Assembly (NCBI RefSeq): GCF_009905615.1
Contig: NZ_JAAAKW010000006.1
Span: 347,469-411,468 of the forward strand
From: Pseudomonas sp. SLFW
Lineage (GTDB): Bacteria; Pseudomonadota; Gammaproteobacteria; Pseudomonadales; Pseudomonadaceae
DNA: 64,000 nucleotides
Direction of reading: 5' to 3'
The translations under genes were made by a program, and so were the position numbers. Shown here in pieces: positions 1 through 9,071 of this stretch (within the stretch, counting starts at the first letter, position 1; every line of letters starts with the position of its first letter). The notes below the pieces were generated by a model. That model did not search any database, had not been told where the DNA came from, and saw nothing but the letters and a program-made list of their open reading frames with translations.

Positions 1-851
1 TGATGTACGCGAAACAGCGCATCAAAGGCTTCACGCGAGCGAAGCTGACGGCTCAGCCAATGCACCAGATCGCCGTGGTTGGCGAACGCGCGCGGCAGCC
101 ACTCGGTACCAGGGCAATACAACACGGTGCGGCCATCGTCAGCACGCAATGTGATCAGATGCCCCCCACCCGTTGCGAGGTAATGCCGAATGTGGAACGC
201 GTGGGCAGGCGTCGGCATTTGGAGTTGCGTCAGCGTCACACCGCCTTGCCCTACTCTCAGCCACGCGCGCAGGCGCTGACGGTCGGAAGCCAACAGCGCG
301 CCTTGATTTACCGCCTCATCAAGACTCGCGAGGAGCCGCACTTTCGCCAGCAGCGCAAAATCATCGCCATGTTCACGCCAGAAGCGTTCAGTGCGCTGCG
401 CCAGAAGCGACGCAAAATCCATCGCCCACAAATCGCCCATCACCTTGCCCGGTTCGAGCGGAACCTCATTGTGCTGACCGTATTCACGAGCCCCGCTGCT
501 TCGGTTATAGAAACCGCCATAAACCGGCAACACATCGGGGGCGACCTGAAAACCGTCGTTGAAACGGTGAATAAGCAACTGCGTGAACGTCATCGACTGT
601 TTAGGCGGCCCGCTGTGACGCCAACCGGTAAACGTCGGCGCGCTGGCTGCACCGTCGAACACGTTCCACCACACCCGATCCGGGTCCAGCGGCTTGCCGG
701 TGTGCTTGAGCAGGTACTCACCCGCCGTCTTGCGCGCCAGCTTATAAAGATCAGGCCACGCCTCTAAATAGCCACGTGCCTTCGCCATCACCGCCCGCGC
801 ATCCGCCATCGAATGCAGACTGCGTTCAAAGTGTTCGAGGTCGATCGCCAT
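1..851 (-). CDS. DUF6543 / dermonecrotic-toxin-like protein, N-terminal part (runs off left edge)
   Basis: Reading the minus strand from an ATG at 851 gives 283 uninterrupted codons to the window edge, so only the N-terminus is seen. The protein starts MAIDLEHFERSLHSMADAR. It carries the pattern I associate with DUF6543 (dermonecrotic toxin N-terminal domain): 'LDPDRVWWNVFDG', then 'SMTFTQLLIHRFNDGF', then 'FWREHGDDFALLAKVRLLASL'. Members are usually very large Pseudomonas proteins (often well over 1000 residues) proposed to be insecticidal or contact toxins; the function is inferred, not proven. An AAGGA lies about 12 nt upstream of the start. It is transcribed away from tRNA-Arg and sits just outside the T6SS cluster, so it may be accessory DNA at the tRNA locus. 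The plus-strand open frame over the same bases is its shadow. Confidence 0.72.
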   Translation of the reverse strand, partial: MAIDLEHFERSLHSMADARAVMAKARGYLEAWPDLYKLARKTAGEYLLKHTGKPLDPDRVWWNVFDGAASAPTFTGWRHSGPPKQSMTFTQLLIHRFNDGFQVAPDVLPVYGGFYNRSSGAREYGQHNEVPLEPGKVMGDLWAMDFASLLAQRTERFWREHGDDFALLAKVRLLASLDEAVNQGALLASDRQRLRAWLRVGQGGVTLTQLQMPTPAHAFHIRHYLATGGGHLITLRADDGRTVLYCPGTEWLPRAFANHGDLVHWLSRQLRSREAFDALFRVH

Positions 852-1027
852 CCTGAAAGTCCTTGCTGATTGAAAGACCGTCAAGGAAGCAGCTGGCGCA
901 CTGGGATATGCGGTACATAGATACCGCTGAAGGCGGAAGGTAGTGGGTTAATCTGGCCGCGCATGACCAGAACGGCCACGCCCCGAGGGTCATTTGTCAG
1001 GGCGAAACAAACGGTAAGTCAATGCAA

Positions 1028-1056
1028 TGGACGCTTTGGACCGAGATGGGTATCAT
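1028..1056 (+). promoter_or_regulatory. Promoter of tRNA-Arg
   Basis: TGGACG (1028-1033) is separated by 17 nt from TATCAT (1051-1056). This matches the sigma-70 consensus at 4 of 6 and 5 of 6 positions. The mature tRNA 5' end follows 12 nt after the -10, as expected for a short tRNA leader. Confidence 0.55.
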
Positions 1057-1068
1057 GGCGCCCGCGTT

Positions 1069-1145
1069 GCACCTGTAGCTCAGCTGGATAGAGTACTGCC
1101 CTCCGAAGGCAGGGGTCGTGGGTTCGAATCCCGCCAGGTGCGCCA
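1069..1145 (+). tRNA. tRNA-Arg (anticodon CCG)
   Basis: This is a 77-nt cloverleaf with encoded CCA. The acceptor stem is GCACCTG paired with CAGGTGC. The anticodon stem CTGCC/GGCAG encloses the loop CTCCGAA, giving anticodon CCG, which reads the Arg codon CGG. The T arm holds GGTTCGAATCC, and the end is discriminator G plus CCA. tRNA genes are common integration points, and this one lies between a toxin-like gene and the T6SS tag genes, but I see no attL/attR duplication. Confidence 0.97.
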
Positions 1146-1193
1146 TCTTCGATCCTGAGTCATGCACAGCAGACCGGGACCCGCTTTATAAAG

Positions 1194-1219
1194 AAGCCCG
1201 CCGATGCGCGGGCTTTTTT
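1194..1219 (+). terminator. Rho-independent terminator after tRNA-Arg
   Basis: Stem AGCCCGC (1195-1201) pairs with GCGGGCT (1208-1214) and is followed by a T run to 1219. It is correctly placed to end the tRNA transcript. Confidence 0.85.
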
Positions 1220-1251
1220 GTGGGCGCTGTCCCGTCCTGAAACAGGTCAAT

Positions 1252-1291
1252 AAAAAAACCGGCCCCACTCTCTAAGAAGGGCCGGCTTTTT
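1252..1291. terminator. Bidirectional terminator, mainly for the tagQ-end of the T6SS operon
   Basis: CCGGCCC (1259-1265) pairs with GGGCCGG (1279-1285). An A run lies on the left (from 1252) and a T run on the right (to 1291), so it can act in both directions. On the minus strand it lies about 24 nt after the tagQ stop and would end the long fha-to-tagQ transcript. Confidence 0.8.
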
Positions 1292-1314
1292 GTCACTCAC
1301 TTACCCCAAACTAA

Positions 1315-2256
1315 TCAAACATTCGGGCAAGGCACCGGTGCCCAGTCGCCGAGGTCCGGGTTTTTGCACATGGCGTTGACTTGGGACTGGCCGGTCGCGG
1401 CGACCTGCTGGCCTGCGGCCTGTTTGGTTTTTGCGTCCTGGATGGTCTTCTCGGTGGCAACTGCTTCTTGAGGTACGGTTGGCAGTTTTTTCTTCGCCGG
1501 TGCTTTCTTTTTGCTGGTTACAGGGGTGACAGGAGTGGTGTCTGCAGCCGCGACGGTGGCCACGTCGGCGCGTTGAACGCCTACGGTTTGCAGGTCTTTT
1601 TCGTACGCTTGGGTGTAGTTGTCGAGGTTTTCACCGGTGCGGCCGTTTACGGCGGTGATCAGGTCGTTGGACTCTTTGAGGCCTGCAACGATTTCAGCCA
1701 GACGCTTGCGGCCTTCGATGTCGTTCATGGTCTTGGCTTTGCGCGCGGAGAGGAGTTTGGTGAACTCGCCCTGATAGCACGTCTGCGACGCTTTGGCGTA
1801 ACCGACGCTGCGGTCGATGTCGGCGGCGCTCTTGTCGATATCGGTGGCGTAGGAGCCGATGCGCTGGTTGTCGTCGGTGATCTGTTTTTGTTTCTCGGTG
1901 TAATAGCCAGCCGCGCCACCTACCAAAGCACCACCGGCGACGCCAATGGCGACGTTGCGCGCGCGGTCTTGGGAGTTGCCGACCAAGGCCCCGGCCAATG
2001 CGCCGCCCAGCGCCCCCACAGCAGCCCCGCCGATCACGGATTTGCTTACATCAGAGTCAGTCTGACGCAAGTGCTGCACCGGCTCGTAGCACGTCGGGTA
2101 GTACTCGACCTTGGTGCTGGCGCCGACCTTGGACACAGGCGAGTTGGCGCATCCCGCCATCAGTACGAAGCCAAATCCTGCGGCGACCAACAACAGCCCA
2201 CGGCATTTGGAGTTCGAAACCACAGTGTTAACAGCAGGGTTACGGGATAACTGCAT
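1315..2256 (-). CDS. tagQ: T6SS-associated outer-membrane lipoprotein TagQ
   Basis: This is a 313-aa lipoprotein. The signal region is hydrophobic (about residues 20-35) and ends in a lipobox L-M-A-G-C with Cys36. Ala follows the Cys, which favours outer-membrane sorting. Residues about 75-120 are a glycine-zipper segment with repeated 'GGAAVGALGGALAG' type motifs, and the C-terminus is Lys/Ala/Pro-rich. In P. aeruginosa HSI-I, TagQ anchors TagR at the outer membrane as part of the TagQRST sensor that activates PpkA. I name it by position, as last gene of the fha-...-tagR-tagQ order, together with the lipoprotein signal; sequence similarity to TagQ itself should be checked. It lies 82 bp after the tagR stop and is followed by a bidirectional terminator. 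Confidence 0.75.
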   Translation of the reverse strand: MQLSRNPAVNTVVSNSKCRGLLLVAAGFGFVLMAGCANSPVSKVGASTKVEYYPTCYEPVQHLRQTDSDVSKSVIGGAAVGALGGALAGALVGNSQDRARNVAIGVAGGALVGGAAGYYTEKQKQITDDNQRIGSYATDIDKSAADIDRSVGYAKASQTCYQGEFTKLLSARKAKTMNDIEGRKRLAEIVAGLKESNDLITAVNGRTGENLDNYTQAYEKDLQTVGVQRADVATVAAADTTPVTPVTSKKKAPAKKKLPTVPQEAVATEKTIQDAKTKQAAGQQVAATGQSQVNAMCKNPDLGDWAPVPCPNV

Positions 2257-2338
2257 GGTGATGCTCTCTTTTTTGGTTTTACAACGCCGGAGGCGAATGA
2301 CCGTCCGGACTCCCTTTAAGCTCGCTGGACAACGACCG

Positions 2339-4072
2339 TCATGGTTGAGCGGTCGAAGCGAGCAATTCCTTCAGAATCGCTTGTGGGTCCGCGCGGTTTT
2401 GCTGGCGGTAGTTGCTCACATGGCGAACGAATAACGTGGCGCGGGCGACCAGGCTCTTGCCCAGCACCGGTTTGCGATTGAGTTCTTCCTTGACCCGCTG
2501 GAACTGCGCCTGAATCACCGCGTCGGTGTAGCGCGTGCCGGTGGCAAGGTTGTCGATGTAGATGGCGACGGCCCCGTCCAGCGCACTGCTGCCGTTTTCG
2601 ATGGCCACTGCGAACAGCTTGGCGCTGGCTTCATCCTTGGCATCGGCGGCCTGTTTTTGGCTCTTGCGCAGATTGGTGAGGCGAATGTTGTAGTTGTTGA
2701 TGGTTTCAGCGACGAGGGCCGAGGACTGGATCAGGTTGCCGGCTGCTTCTTCGCGTTGTTGGGCGATGAGTGAGACGTTGCGCTTGAGCTCTTCGTTGAC
2801 CAGCCCCAGTTCGGCTTGCAGGCGAGGGTCGGTGCTGGCGGCGATGATGGTGTCGAGGCGCTTGGTCGGGTCTTGGGCGTCGTCGATGGCGTCGGTCAAC
2901 GAGGCCAGTCGCCCTTCTTTCTGCCATTGCTCGAACAGCTCTTTATAGCGGGAGCGCGGGGCAGACAGCGCCCCAATGGCGACTCGGAACCCGGTGGTTT
3001 CGTTGCTTTGCTCGGTGCCGTCGGCGGCGAACAGCGGGTACTCGCGGCGCATGCCCGTGAACAGCGTGCCCTCGCCTTCCAGGTAATTGCCGCCCTTGGC
3101 CACGAAGCCGCCGTACGCCCCTTGGCGCCGTCCTGCGTGCACGAGCTGGAATGACTCTTGAACCATTTCCGCAGCGTTGCCGATCACGTCGAACAAGCCG
3201 ATGGGGTTGGGCAACTTGGTCCCGATGGGCATGAGGCGTGCGGCCTGTCCGGTGCCGCCCGCGACCTGGTTGAAGACTGCCCAGTCGCCCAGCGGGCCGT
3301 CCGTTTCGCTGCCTTCGACGCGACGTGGAAACAACCGGCCTTCAAGCTCCTGACGGCTGACGGCCTGAGCACCACGGGCAGCGTATTCCCACTCGACCTC
3401 CGTCGGCAGGCGCACGAAACCTACGCCGCCGTCATCTTCGGTTTTTCCCCGTCCGCTGACGGGCAGCAGATCGCGGTGATATTTCATCAGCCAGGCGCTG
3501 TAAACCGCCGAAAAACGTTCGGCTTCGAAGCGCGACAGCTTGACCTTGGGCAAGCGGCCCGCCATGCCTTCCGGCGCCTCACAGGCGGGGCCCGGCTCGC
3601 CACTGGCCAAGGACTGAGCCTGTGACATCACCTGGGCATATTGTCGAGCCGTGACTTCGTACTTACCGATGAAATACAGCATCGGCTTAAGCGGCGTGGC
3701 AGCGTCGGTCTTCGGCAACTGCGGGCTGATGCTCTTGCGCCAGTCGCCGGGCAGGTCGTTGAGGGTGAACTGGCCGTTGATGAAGTCACGCCGGTAACCG
3801 GAAATGAACGACTGCTTATACCCCGCCTCGCCCTCGCTGAACGGGTAGCCGAGGCTGACTTCGCGATCGTCCAGCGTGCCTTGGGCCAACACATAGACGT
3901 AGCGGAACACCATCTCGCCATCGCACGGCAACGGCAGCACCACATCGTCGGCCAAGGGTTTGGGGTTATCCAGCGTGTTTTCGTCGGCTGCCAGCAGTCC
4001 CGAAGACAGGCCGAGGCACGCGCAGATCATTGCGGCGGCCCTTATGTTGAACGCGCTGCACCACTTAAACAT
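2339..4072 (-). CDS. tagR: TagR, periplasmic formylglycine-generating-enzyme-like T6SS regulator
   Basis: This is a 577-aa exported protein. The start MFKWCSAFNIRAAAM gives a signal peptide ending near 'GLLAADE'; longer in-frame starts would lose this. Residues about 120-380 match the FGE-sulfatase (SUMF1-like) fold: 'YFIGKYEVTARQYAQVMSQ', 'VRLPTEVEWEYAARG', 'NPIGLFDVIGNAAEMVQ', 'AKGGNY' and 'ETTGFRVAIG'. The C-terminal third is helical and charged. In P. aeruginosa TagR works in the periplasm upstream of the kinase PpkA. The gene overlaps the tagS stop by 8 bp, which suggests translational coupling. No catalytic function is claimed; TagR proteins are regarded as regulatory. Confidence 0.9.
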   Translation of the reverse strand: MFKWCSAFNIRAAAMICACLGLSSGLLAADENTLDNPKPLADDVVLPLPCDGEMVFRYVYVLAQGTLDDREVSLGYPFSEGEAGYKQSFISGYRRDFINGQFTLNDLPGDWRKSISPQLPKTDAATPLKPMLYFIGKYEVTARQYAQVMSQAQSLASGEPGPACEAPEGMAGRLPKVKLSRFEAERFSAVYSAWLMKYHRDLLPVSGRGKTEDDGGVGFVRLPTEVEWEYAARGAQAVSRQELEGRLFPRRVEGSETDGPLGDWAVFNQVAGGTGQAARLMPIGTKLPNPIGLFDVIGNAAEMVQESFQLVHAGRRQGAYGGFVAKGGNYLEGEGTLFTGMRREYPLFAADGTEQSNETTGFRVAIGALSAPRSRYKELFEQWQKEGRLASLTDAIDDAQDPTKRLDTIIAASTDPRLQAELGLVNEELKRNVSLIAQQREEAAGNLIQSSALVAETINNYNIRLTNLRKSQKQAADAKDEASAKLFAVAIENGSSALDGAVAIYIDNLATGTRYTDAVIQAQFQRVKEELNRKPVLGKSLVARATLFVRHVSNYRQQNRADPQAILKELLASTAQP

Positions 4073-5267
4073 CGCGTATTCCTTCCGAAGCTTCGATGCG
4101 CGCCACACGCCAGCCACCCAATGCCGCCGCCATCGCACTGGCACCGAGCACCGCCAGCAGGGCCACGCAGTAATGACGTATCAGCAGATGGCTGGCGTAT
4201 TCGCCCGGCACCTGCACGAACAGATGGTTGAGGCCGCGCTCGGCCAAGCCGTAGAGCGCAAAGCTGATGATCGCGGCCAGCACCCCGCTGTAGATCGCTT
4301 GCAGGACGACGAACAGCAACAGCGCGCCGGTGCTGAAACCAATCAAGCGCAGCACCGACAGCTCGCGACGCTTGCGCTCGACCGACGCCAAGGACCCGGC
4401 GAACACCGCGGCGATGGCACCGGCGACCGCGAGCGCAGCAATGATCCAGAAGACCAGCGTGAGGTTGCGGCTAAGGGACTGAACCTGAGCGATGGTCTGT
4501 GCCTGAGTCGACACCAACAGGTGCTGCTCAGCGAAATACACACGCAGCGGTTCGACGTCAGTCAGGTTGCGGGCGTAAAGCCGAAACGCTGGAAATACGC
4601 GCGTTTGAACGGTTTCGGGCCTCTCGCCCGCCCAGCCCATGGCCTCCACGGCGCGCCCGTCGCGGTAATCTTCCACAGCCTCCAACAGGGCGAGGGAGGT
4701 GAAGATTCCATCACGGCCAAACGCCTCAAGCGGCAAGATCCCCGTGACCTGCAATCGGGTGTGCTGGGCCTGTGGTTGTCCTGCGACCTGACGGGTGAAG
4801 GTGGCGTCCAACCAATCCCCGGCTTTGGCGCCGAGCTTTTCCGCCGCGGTCTGGGTCAGCAGTACGCGGTCCAGTTCGTTCGGCGCCAAGGCAGTGCCCA
4901 GCAGCGGATCGCCCACGGCAGTGGGGATCATTTCGACATTGAGCACTGAATCTTGCGCAGGCATCGACAGGTCCGCCGTCGCCGCAATCTGCCGAGTGCG
5001 AGGTAACGCGAATGCCACGTCCGGACGTTTCGCCAACGCATTGATGAATTCGGCATTGAAACGACCGCCGCCCATGGGGATCACTTCACGCACGGTGGGG
5101 TCACGTTCAAGGCGCTCGGTGAGGCTGCCCACCAGTCCGAACTTCAGCCCGAACAGGACGAGCAAGGGCGCGATAACCGCGACCAGCGCCAACACCGCAC
5201 ACGCCGACAGTCGCGAATCGGCGCGAAAATCCTGCCAGGCCAGCGACATCACCAGAGCCATACGCAT
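4065..5267 (-). CDS. tagS: TagS, FtsX-type ABC permease of the T6SS sensor
   Basis: This is a 400-aa membrane protein with the FtsX/MacB permease layout: one N-terminal membrane segment (about 21-45), a large periplasmic domain (about 46-260) and three C-terminal membrane segments ('FWIIAALAVAGAIAAVFAG', 'GALLLFVVLQAIYSGVLAA', 'YCVALLAVLGASAMAAALGG'). With the ATPase TagT it forms the inner-membrane complex that relays envelope signals to PpkA in P. aeruginosa HSI-I. Its start meets the tagT stop (shared base 5267) and its stop overlaps tagR, so the four tag genes are tightly packed. Confidence 0.9.
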   Translation of the reverse strand: MRMALVMSLAWQDFRADSRLSACAVLALVAVIAPLLVLFGLKFGLVGSLTERLERDPTVREVIPMGGGRFNAEFINALAKRPDVAFALPRTRQIAATADLSMPAQDSVLNVEMIPTAVGDPLLGTALAPNELDRVLLTQTAAEKLGAKAGDWLDATFTRQVAGQPQAQHTRLQVTGILPLEAFGRDGIFTSLALLEAVEDYRDGRAVEAMGWAGERPETVQTRVFPAFRLYARNLTDVEPLRVYFAEQHLLVSTQAQTIAQVQSLSRNLTLVFWIIAALAVAGAIAAVFAGSLASVERKRRELSVLRLIGFSTGALLLFVVLQAIYSGVLAAIISFALYGLAERGLNHLFVQVPGEYASHLLIRHYCVALLAVLGASAMAAALGGWRVARIEASEGIRDV

Positions 5268-5986
5268 CAGCGTGCGTCCTCCAGCGTTGCGGTCACGCCA
5301 CCATCGTCATCACGTGAACACGCAATCCGCAGTGGATGCAGACCCGCATTACGCGCCAGCCCTTCGTCATGGGTCGCGATCACGCAGCAGGCGCCCTGCT
5401 CTCGTACGCGGCCCAACAACAATTGCATGACACGCAAGGCGTTCAGCGGGTCGAGCGAAGCCGTGGGTTCATCGGCGAGCAGCAAGTGCGGATGATGAGC
5501 CAACGCCCGGGCGCAGCTGACCCGTTGCCGCTGCCCGACAGAGAGCGTGTGGGGCTTTTTGTGCAAGTGTTCGCTCACTTCCAACTGCGCGGCCAATCGT
5601 TCGACTGAGCCGTCGTCGGCCAGCCCCAGCAATTGACGCGGTAGGTTGATGTTGCTTCGAACATCGAGGTAGCCCAGCAGTCCACCGGTTTGCAGCACAT
5701 AGCCAATCTGCTGACTGCGCAGCTGCGCCAGCTGATTCTGTTGCGCCTCACGCCACAGCCCGGAGACATCGACATGCCCCCGCTCGCTGACGAAATCAAA
5801 CCGCTGCGCCGCATCGGGCGAGAGAACCAGCGCCAGCAGGTCGAGGACGGTGCTTTTGCCGGACCCGCTGGGGCCGACCAACGCAAACTGCCTGCCCGCC
5901 GCCAACTCCAGTCGCGGAATCACCAGACTGTAACGCTGGCTGCCTTCGCCTCGCGTCTTGCGCACGTCTCGCAGACTCATCATCAC
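5267..5986 (-). CDS. tagT: TagT, ABC transporter ATPase of the T6SS sensor
   Basis: This is a 239-aa cytosolic ATPase of the LolD/MacB type. It has Walker A 'GPSGSGKST' (about residue 40), ABC signature 'LSVGQRQRV', Walker B 'LLLADEPTASLD' and the H-loop 'VIATHD'. It pairs with the FtsX-like permease TagS encoded next to it. The start overlaps the ppkA stop by 4 bp (ATGA type). The N-terminus MMMSLRD offers three Met codons, so the exact start may be two residues later. Confidence 0.92.
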   Translation of the reverse strand: MMMSLRDVRKTRGEGSQRYSLVIPRLELAAGRQFALVGPSGSGKSTVLDLLALVLSPDAAQRFDFVSERGHVDVSGLWREAQQNQLAQLRSQQIGYVLQTGGLLGYLDVRSNINLPRQLLGLADDGSVERLAAQLEVSEHLHKKPHTLSVGQRQRVSCARALAHHPHLLLADEPTASLDPLNALRVMQLLLGRVREQGACCVIATHDEGLARNAGLHPLRIACSRDDDGGVTATLEDAR

Positions 5987-8900
5987 GGCAGCGTCGACAA
6001 CGGAACGCGGTACAGCGCATCACCCGGCTCGGCGTCGCCGAAACGGACCCAATTCGCCAGATCGTTGTGGAAGGTCTCGTAGAGGCGAATTTTCGAATCC
6101 AGCTCGTCGATAAAATCTTCCTGTTCGGCCACGCTCAGCGACAACCACAGATCCTGGGTCATGCTCAGGGATTTGCTGCGATACGGCAGGCCGTCCAGAT
6201 ACTCGCCCAGCACCCCGCTCTGCGCGAGGTTGCCGCCCTTGCGCAAGGCTGACGGATCGCGGCTCATGTAGGCGCTGGCGCTGGCAATTTCCTGAAAGAA
6301 GTCCTTGGGTGAGCTTTGGGTTTTACGCGCGGCATCGACGATCAGTTTCAGCGATTGCTGAAGGTCATTGAGCTGCAATTTGCTGAGCATCACGCACACC
6401 TGAAACTCGGGAAGCGTCGGGTTGGTGAGGTCGCGGTCTGCCGTCCAGGCGCTGACCAGTTGCGGCGCGCGCACGCCGGTCTGCTGACCGAGGAAGTCCA
6501 TGCGCATCGCGTAGCCGATGGCGGCCGATTTGTCGGCGACAGTCGGGGCCGCTGGAAGCGTTGGCGCGACCTGGGGTTGATTGCTGCGCACCTGATGCAC
6601 CAGATCGGCGAAGACGGAGCCGATCTCGGCCACGCGGTCACCGAATTTCTGCACATCGCCGCCCGGCACGGGCACGTACAAATCGCCAATCTGCGGGTTC
6701 GCGTCGGCCGTCAGCGTGCGGTATTGCTGTTCGGCGAAAGCGTGGTTTTTCTTGCCCGCATCGGTTTTGAGGTGCAGCGCGTAGATCTTGATCTGCTTGC
6801 CCAGCGCGGCCTGCCGCACTTCAGCCTCGTTCATCTGCGTACTGCTGTAAGGGTCATTCTTGCGCAGGGAACCGGCGTCGCTGACCAGCAGAATCAGGCG
6901 TCCGCCGTACCCCGACCAGTCCATGCCATTGACCGCCTGCATCACTCCGGCGAAGGCATCTTCGTTGAAGGAGTGGCTCGAAACGTGGGTGGCCTTGACC
7001 TGCCGCGCCAGCTCCAGAAAGCGCTGCGGGTCGCGGCCTTGCTCCAGCGTGACCAATGTCTTGCTCAGGTATTCCAGGCCCGGCGTCTTGCTGACGTTAT
7101 TGCGAAAGCCCACCAGCCCGAAGCTGACGTTATCCAGCTCGCCGCGCTTGCCGATCTGGTTTTGCAACTCGGCGACCACATCACGCACCTGATCAATGTA
7201 GGGCTGCATCGACACCGACGTGTCCACCACCAGCACCACCCCGGTGCGGAAGGCGTCTTTGCTGGCAACCGTCTTGATCTGCTCACCCGAGGCCGTGCGT
7301 TGCGGGGTGTTGCCGGGATCGATGGAGGCGACGTTCAGCAGTTGGACCGGCTGACCGTTCTGATCAAAGGTCTCTTTGGCGTCGAAGATCGGCAGCAGGT
7401 AGAACTGGTTCTGCGGCACTGCACTCGCTGCGGGTTCCAGCGCCAGCACTTGATGGCTGGCGTCGGCGTTTTTCTGCGCATCCAGCAGCAGTTTTTTCGC
7501 GGCCGCAGGGTCATTCAGCAGCTTCTCCAGTTGCTTTGGCTCACGCATGAACATCGCCGGAGCGCGTCCTGAGCGTTCGCTGAATTTCAGCACCAGACTT
7601 TGCTTCCAGTCGCTGACTTGATCCGCTGGCAGCCAGCCTTCGCTATGACCGTCACTGCTCGCGCCGACGCGCAGCCACTCGCTACCATTCACGGTTTTGC
7701 GCTGATAGACGTACAGCACCGAAAACGCTGGGAGCGCTTGATCGCCCATTGTCCCGGCGTCTGCGGAAAACTTCGCACCCGGTTTGCTTAGCACACGCTG
7801 GAACAGCGTTTTTTTGTTCGCCATCAACAATGGGCGATCCCCACCATCAGCCTCCACCACTGAGGCTTGTGCAGGGGGTGTGACAGGTGTTTTTTCAGGC
7901 GATGCAGGGGACGTCTGTGTTGGGCTGGCGACAGGCGGCTTAGTAGCAGGGATCGTTGAAGCGGTTGCGGTTGAAGCCACCACAGGCTTGCCGTCGCTCA
8001 ACCACCAATACCCGCCAAGACCCAATCCCAGTGCTGCCGCAATCGCCACGCCCAGCAAAGCCAGCACGGGACCTTTGCGCTGTCCGGACTGACTCGACGC
8101 TTCGCCCGCAGGCATGGGTCTCACCGGTGGTTCAGGCTGCTGCGGAGGCAAATCGGGTATTTCGATAGAGACAGGCGTCAGGCCAGCCAAATCGGTTTTC
8201 GGCGCAGGCTCGACGTGCAAGTCCGCTGGCGGCAGCGGCAAGACACGAATCTGCGTCGCGTCGATGTTGTCAGGCGGCAGGTTATCCAGCGCGGCGATCA
8301 GCTCGGCGGCGTCGGAGAACCGGTCATCGCGATCCTTGGCCAGCAATTTGGTGAGGATGTGCTGATAACGCCCGTGATGAATCGGCAGTTCCGGCAGTGG
8401 CTCGGTCAGGTGCGCGAGCGCTGTCGAGAGCGCATCGGTACCGTTGTAAGGCAGCTTTCCGACCAGCATTTCGTAAAGCACGACACCCAGCGCATAGAGG
8501 TCAGCGCGACCGTCGATTTCCAGCCCGCGCGCCTGTTCGGGACTCATGTAACTCGGGGTGCCGACGGCGAAACCGGCTTGGGTGAACTGTGTGCGGTCGT
8601 CCAGCGATTTGGCGATGCCGAAGTCCGACAACACCGCCGAGCCATTGGCGCGGAACAGGATGTTGGCGGGCTTCACATCGCGGTGCACCAACCCCTGCGC
8701 GTGGGCATAGCCCAGCGCCGAGGCGATCTGGCGAATGTAGGTCAGGCCCTGTTCGGCACTCATGCCCGCCGCAACGCGTTCTTTCAGCGTGCCGTTGGGC
8801 AGGTATTCCATGGCCATGTAATACAGCGCGCCGACATTGCCGATGTCGTGGATGGTGACCGTGTGCGGGTGCGACAGGCGCGCCAGGGTTTTGCCTTCGC

Positions 8901-9063
8901 GCAAAAAACGCTCGCAGAACGTGGCGTCGGCCGCCAGCGCTGCCGCCATGATTTTCAAAGCGACCTTGCGCTCCAGCGAGCGTTGGGTGGCGAGATAGAC
9001 GGTGGCCATGGCGCCTTCGCCAATCTCACCTTCTATGTCGAATCCGGGAATCTGTATGTCCAT
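5983..9063 (-). CDS. ppkA: PpkA, membrane Ser/Thr kinase activating the T6SS
   Basis: This is a 1026-aa Hanks-type kinase. I start it at MDIQIPGFDIEGEIG (ATG at 9063), 8 nt after the pppA stop; longer in-frame starts add sequence unlike the family. The domains in order are: kinase about 5-265, with glycine loop 'GEIGEGAMATVY', Lys in 'VALKI', 'HRDVKPANI' and 'DFGIAKS'; a Pro-rich linker; a membrane segment about 335-358 ('LGVAIAAALGLGLGGYWWL'); an SH3-like periplasmic part ('SVLYVYQRKTVNGSEWLRV'); and a vWA domain from about 605 with the MIDAS 'DTSVS'. In P. aeruginosa PpkA is activated by TagQRST and phosphorylates Fha1, which triggers assembly. Length and domain order match PpkA. Confidence 0.95.
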   Translation of the reverse strand: MDIQIPGFDIEGEIGEGAMATVYLATQRSLERKVALKIMAAALAADATFCERFLREGKTLARLSHPHTVTIHDIGNVGALYYMAMEYLPNGTLKERVAAGMSAEQGLTYIRQIASALGYAHAQGLVHRDVKPANILFRANGSAVLSDFGIAKSLDDRTQFTQAGFAVGTPSYMSPEQARGLEIDGRADLYALGVVLYEMLVGKLPYNGTDALSTALAHLTEPLPELPIHHGRYQHILTKLLAKDRDDRFSDAAELIAALDNLPPDNIDATQIRVLPLPPADLHVEPAPKTDLAGLTPVSIEIPDLPPQQPEPPVRPMPAGEASSQSGQRKGPVLALLGVAIAAALGLGLGGYWWLSDGKPVVASTATASTIPATKPPVASPTQTSPASPEKTPVTPPAQASVVEADGGDRPLLMANKKTLFQRVLSKPGAKFSADAGTMGDQALPAFSVLYVYQRKTVNGSEWLRVGASSDGHSEGWLPADQVSDWKQSLVLKFSERSGRAPAMFMREPKQLEKLLNDPAAAKKLLLDAQKNADASHQVLALEPAASAVPQNQFYLLPIFDAKETFDQNGQPVQLLNVASIDPGNTPQRTASGEQIKTVASKDAFRTGVVLVVDTSVSMQPYIDQVRDVVAELQNQIGKRGELDNVSFGLVGFRNNVSKTPGLEYLSKTLVTLEQGRDPQRFLELARQVKATHVSSHSFNEDAFAGVMQAVNGMDWSGYGGRLILLVSDAGSLRKNDPYSSTQMNEAEVRQAALGKQIKIYALHLKTDAGKKNHAFAEQQYRTLTADANPQIGDLYVPVPGGDVQKFGDRVAEIGSVFADLVHQVRSNQPQVAPTLPAAPTVADKSAAIGYAMRMDFLGQQTGVRAPQLVSAWTADRDLTNPTLPEFQVCVMLSKLQLNDLQQSLKLIVDAARKTQSSPKDFFQEIASASAYMSRDPSALRKGGNLAQSGVLGEYLDGLPYRSKSLSMTQDLWLSLSVAEQEDFIDELDSKIRLYETFHNDLANWVRFGDAEPGDALYRVPLSTLP

Positions 9064-9071
9064 ATCTGTCT

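Noticed and set aside
3..767. Plus-strand open frame of 254 codons at the left edge
   Set aside because: It lies opposite the DUF6543 gene. It encodes Arg/His-rich sequence with no family resemblance, while the minus frame is open with clear family motifs.
1080..1268. Minus-strand open frame across tRNA-Arg
   Set aside because: Overlaps the tRNA and both terminators; a chance frame.
6316..7572. Plus-strand open frame of 418 codons opposite ppkA
   Set aside because: Covers the ppkA vWA region; product is Arg/His/Gln-rich with no motif.
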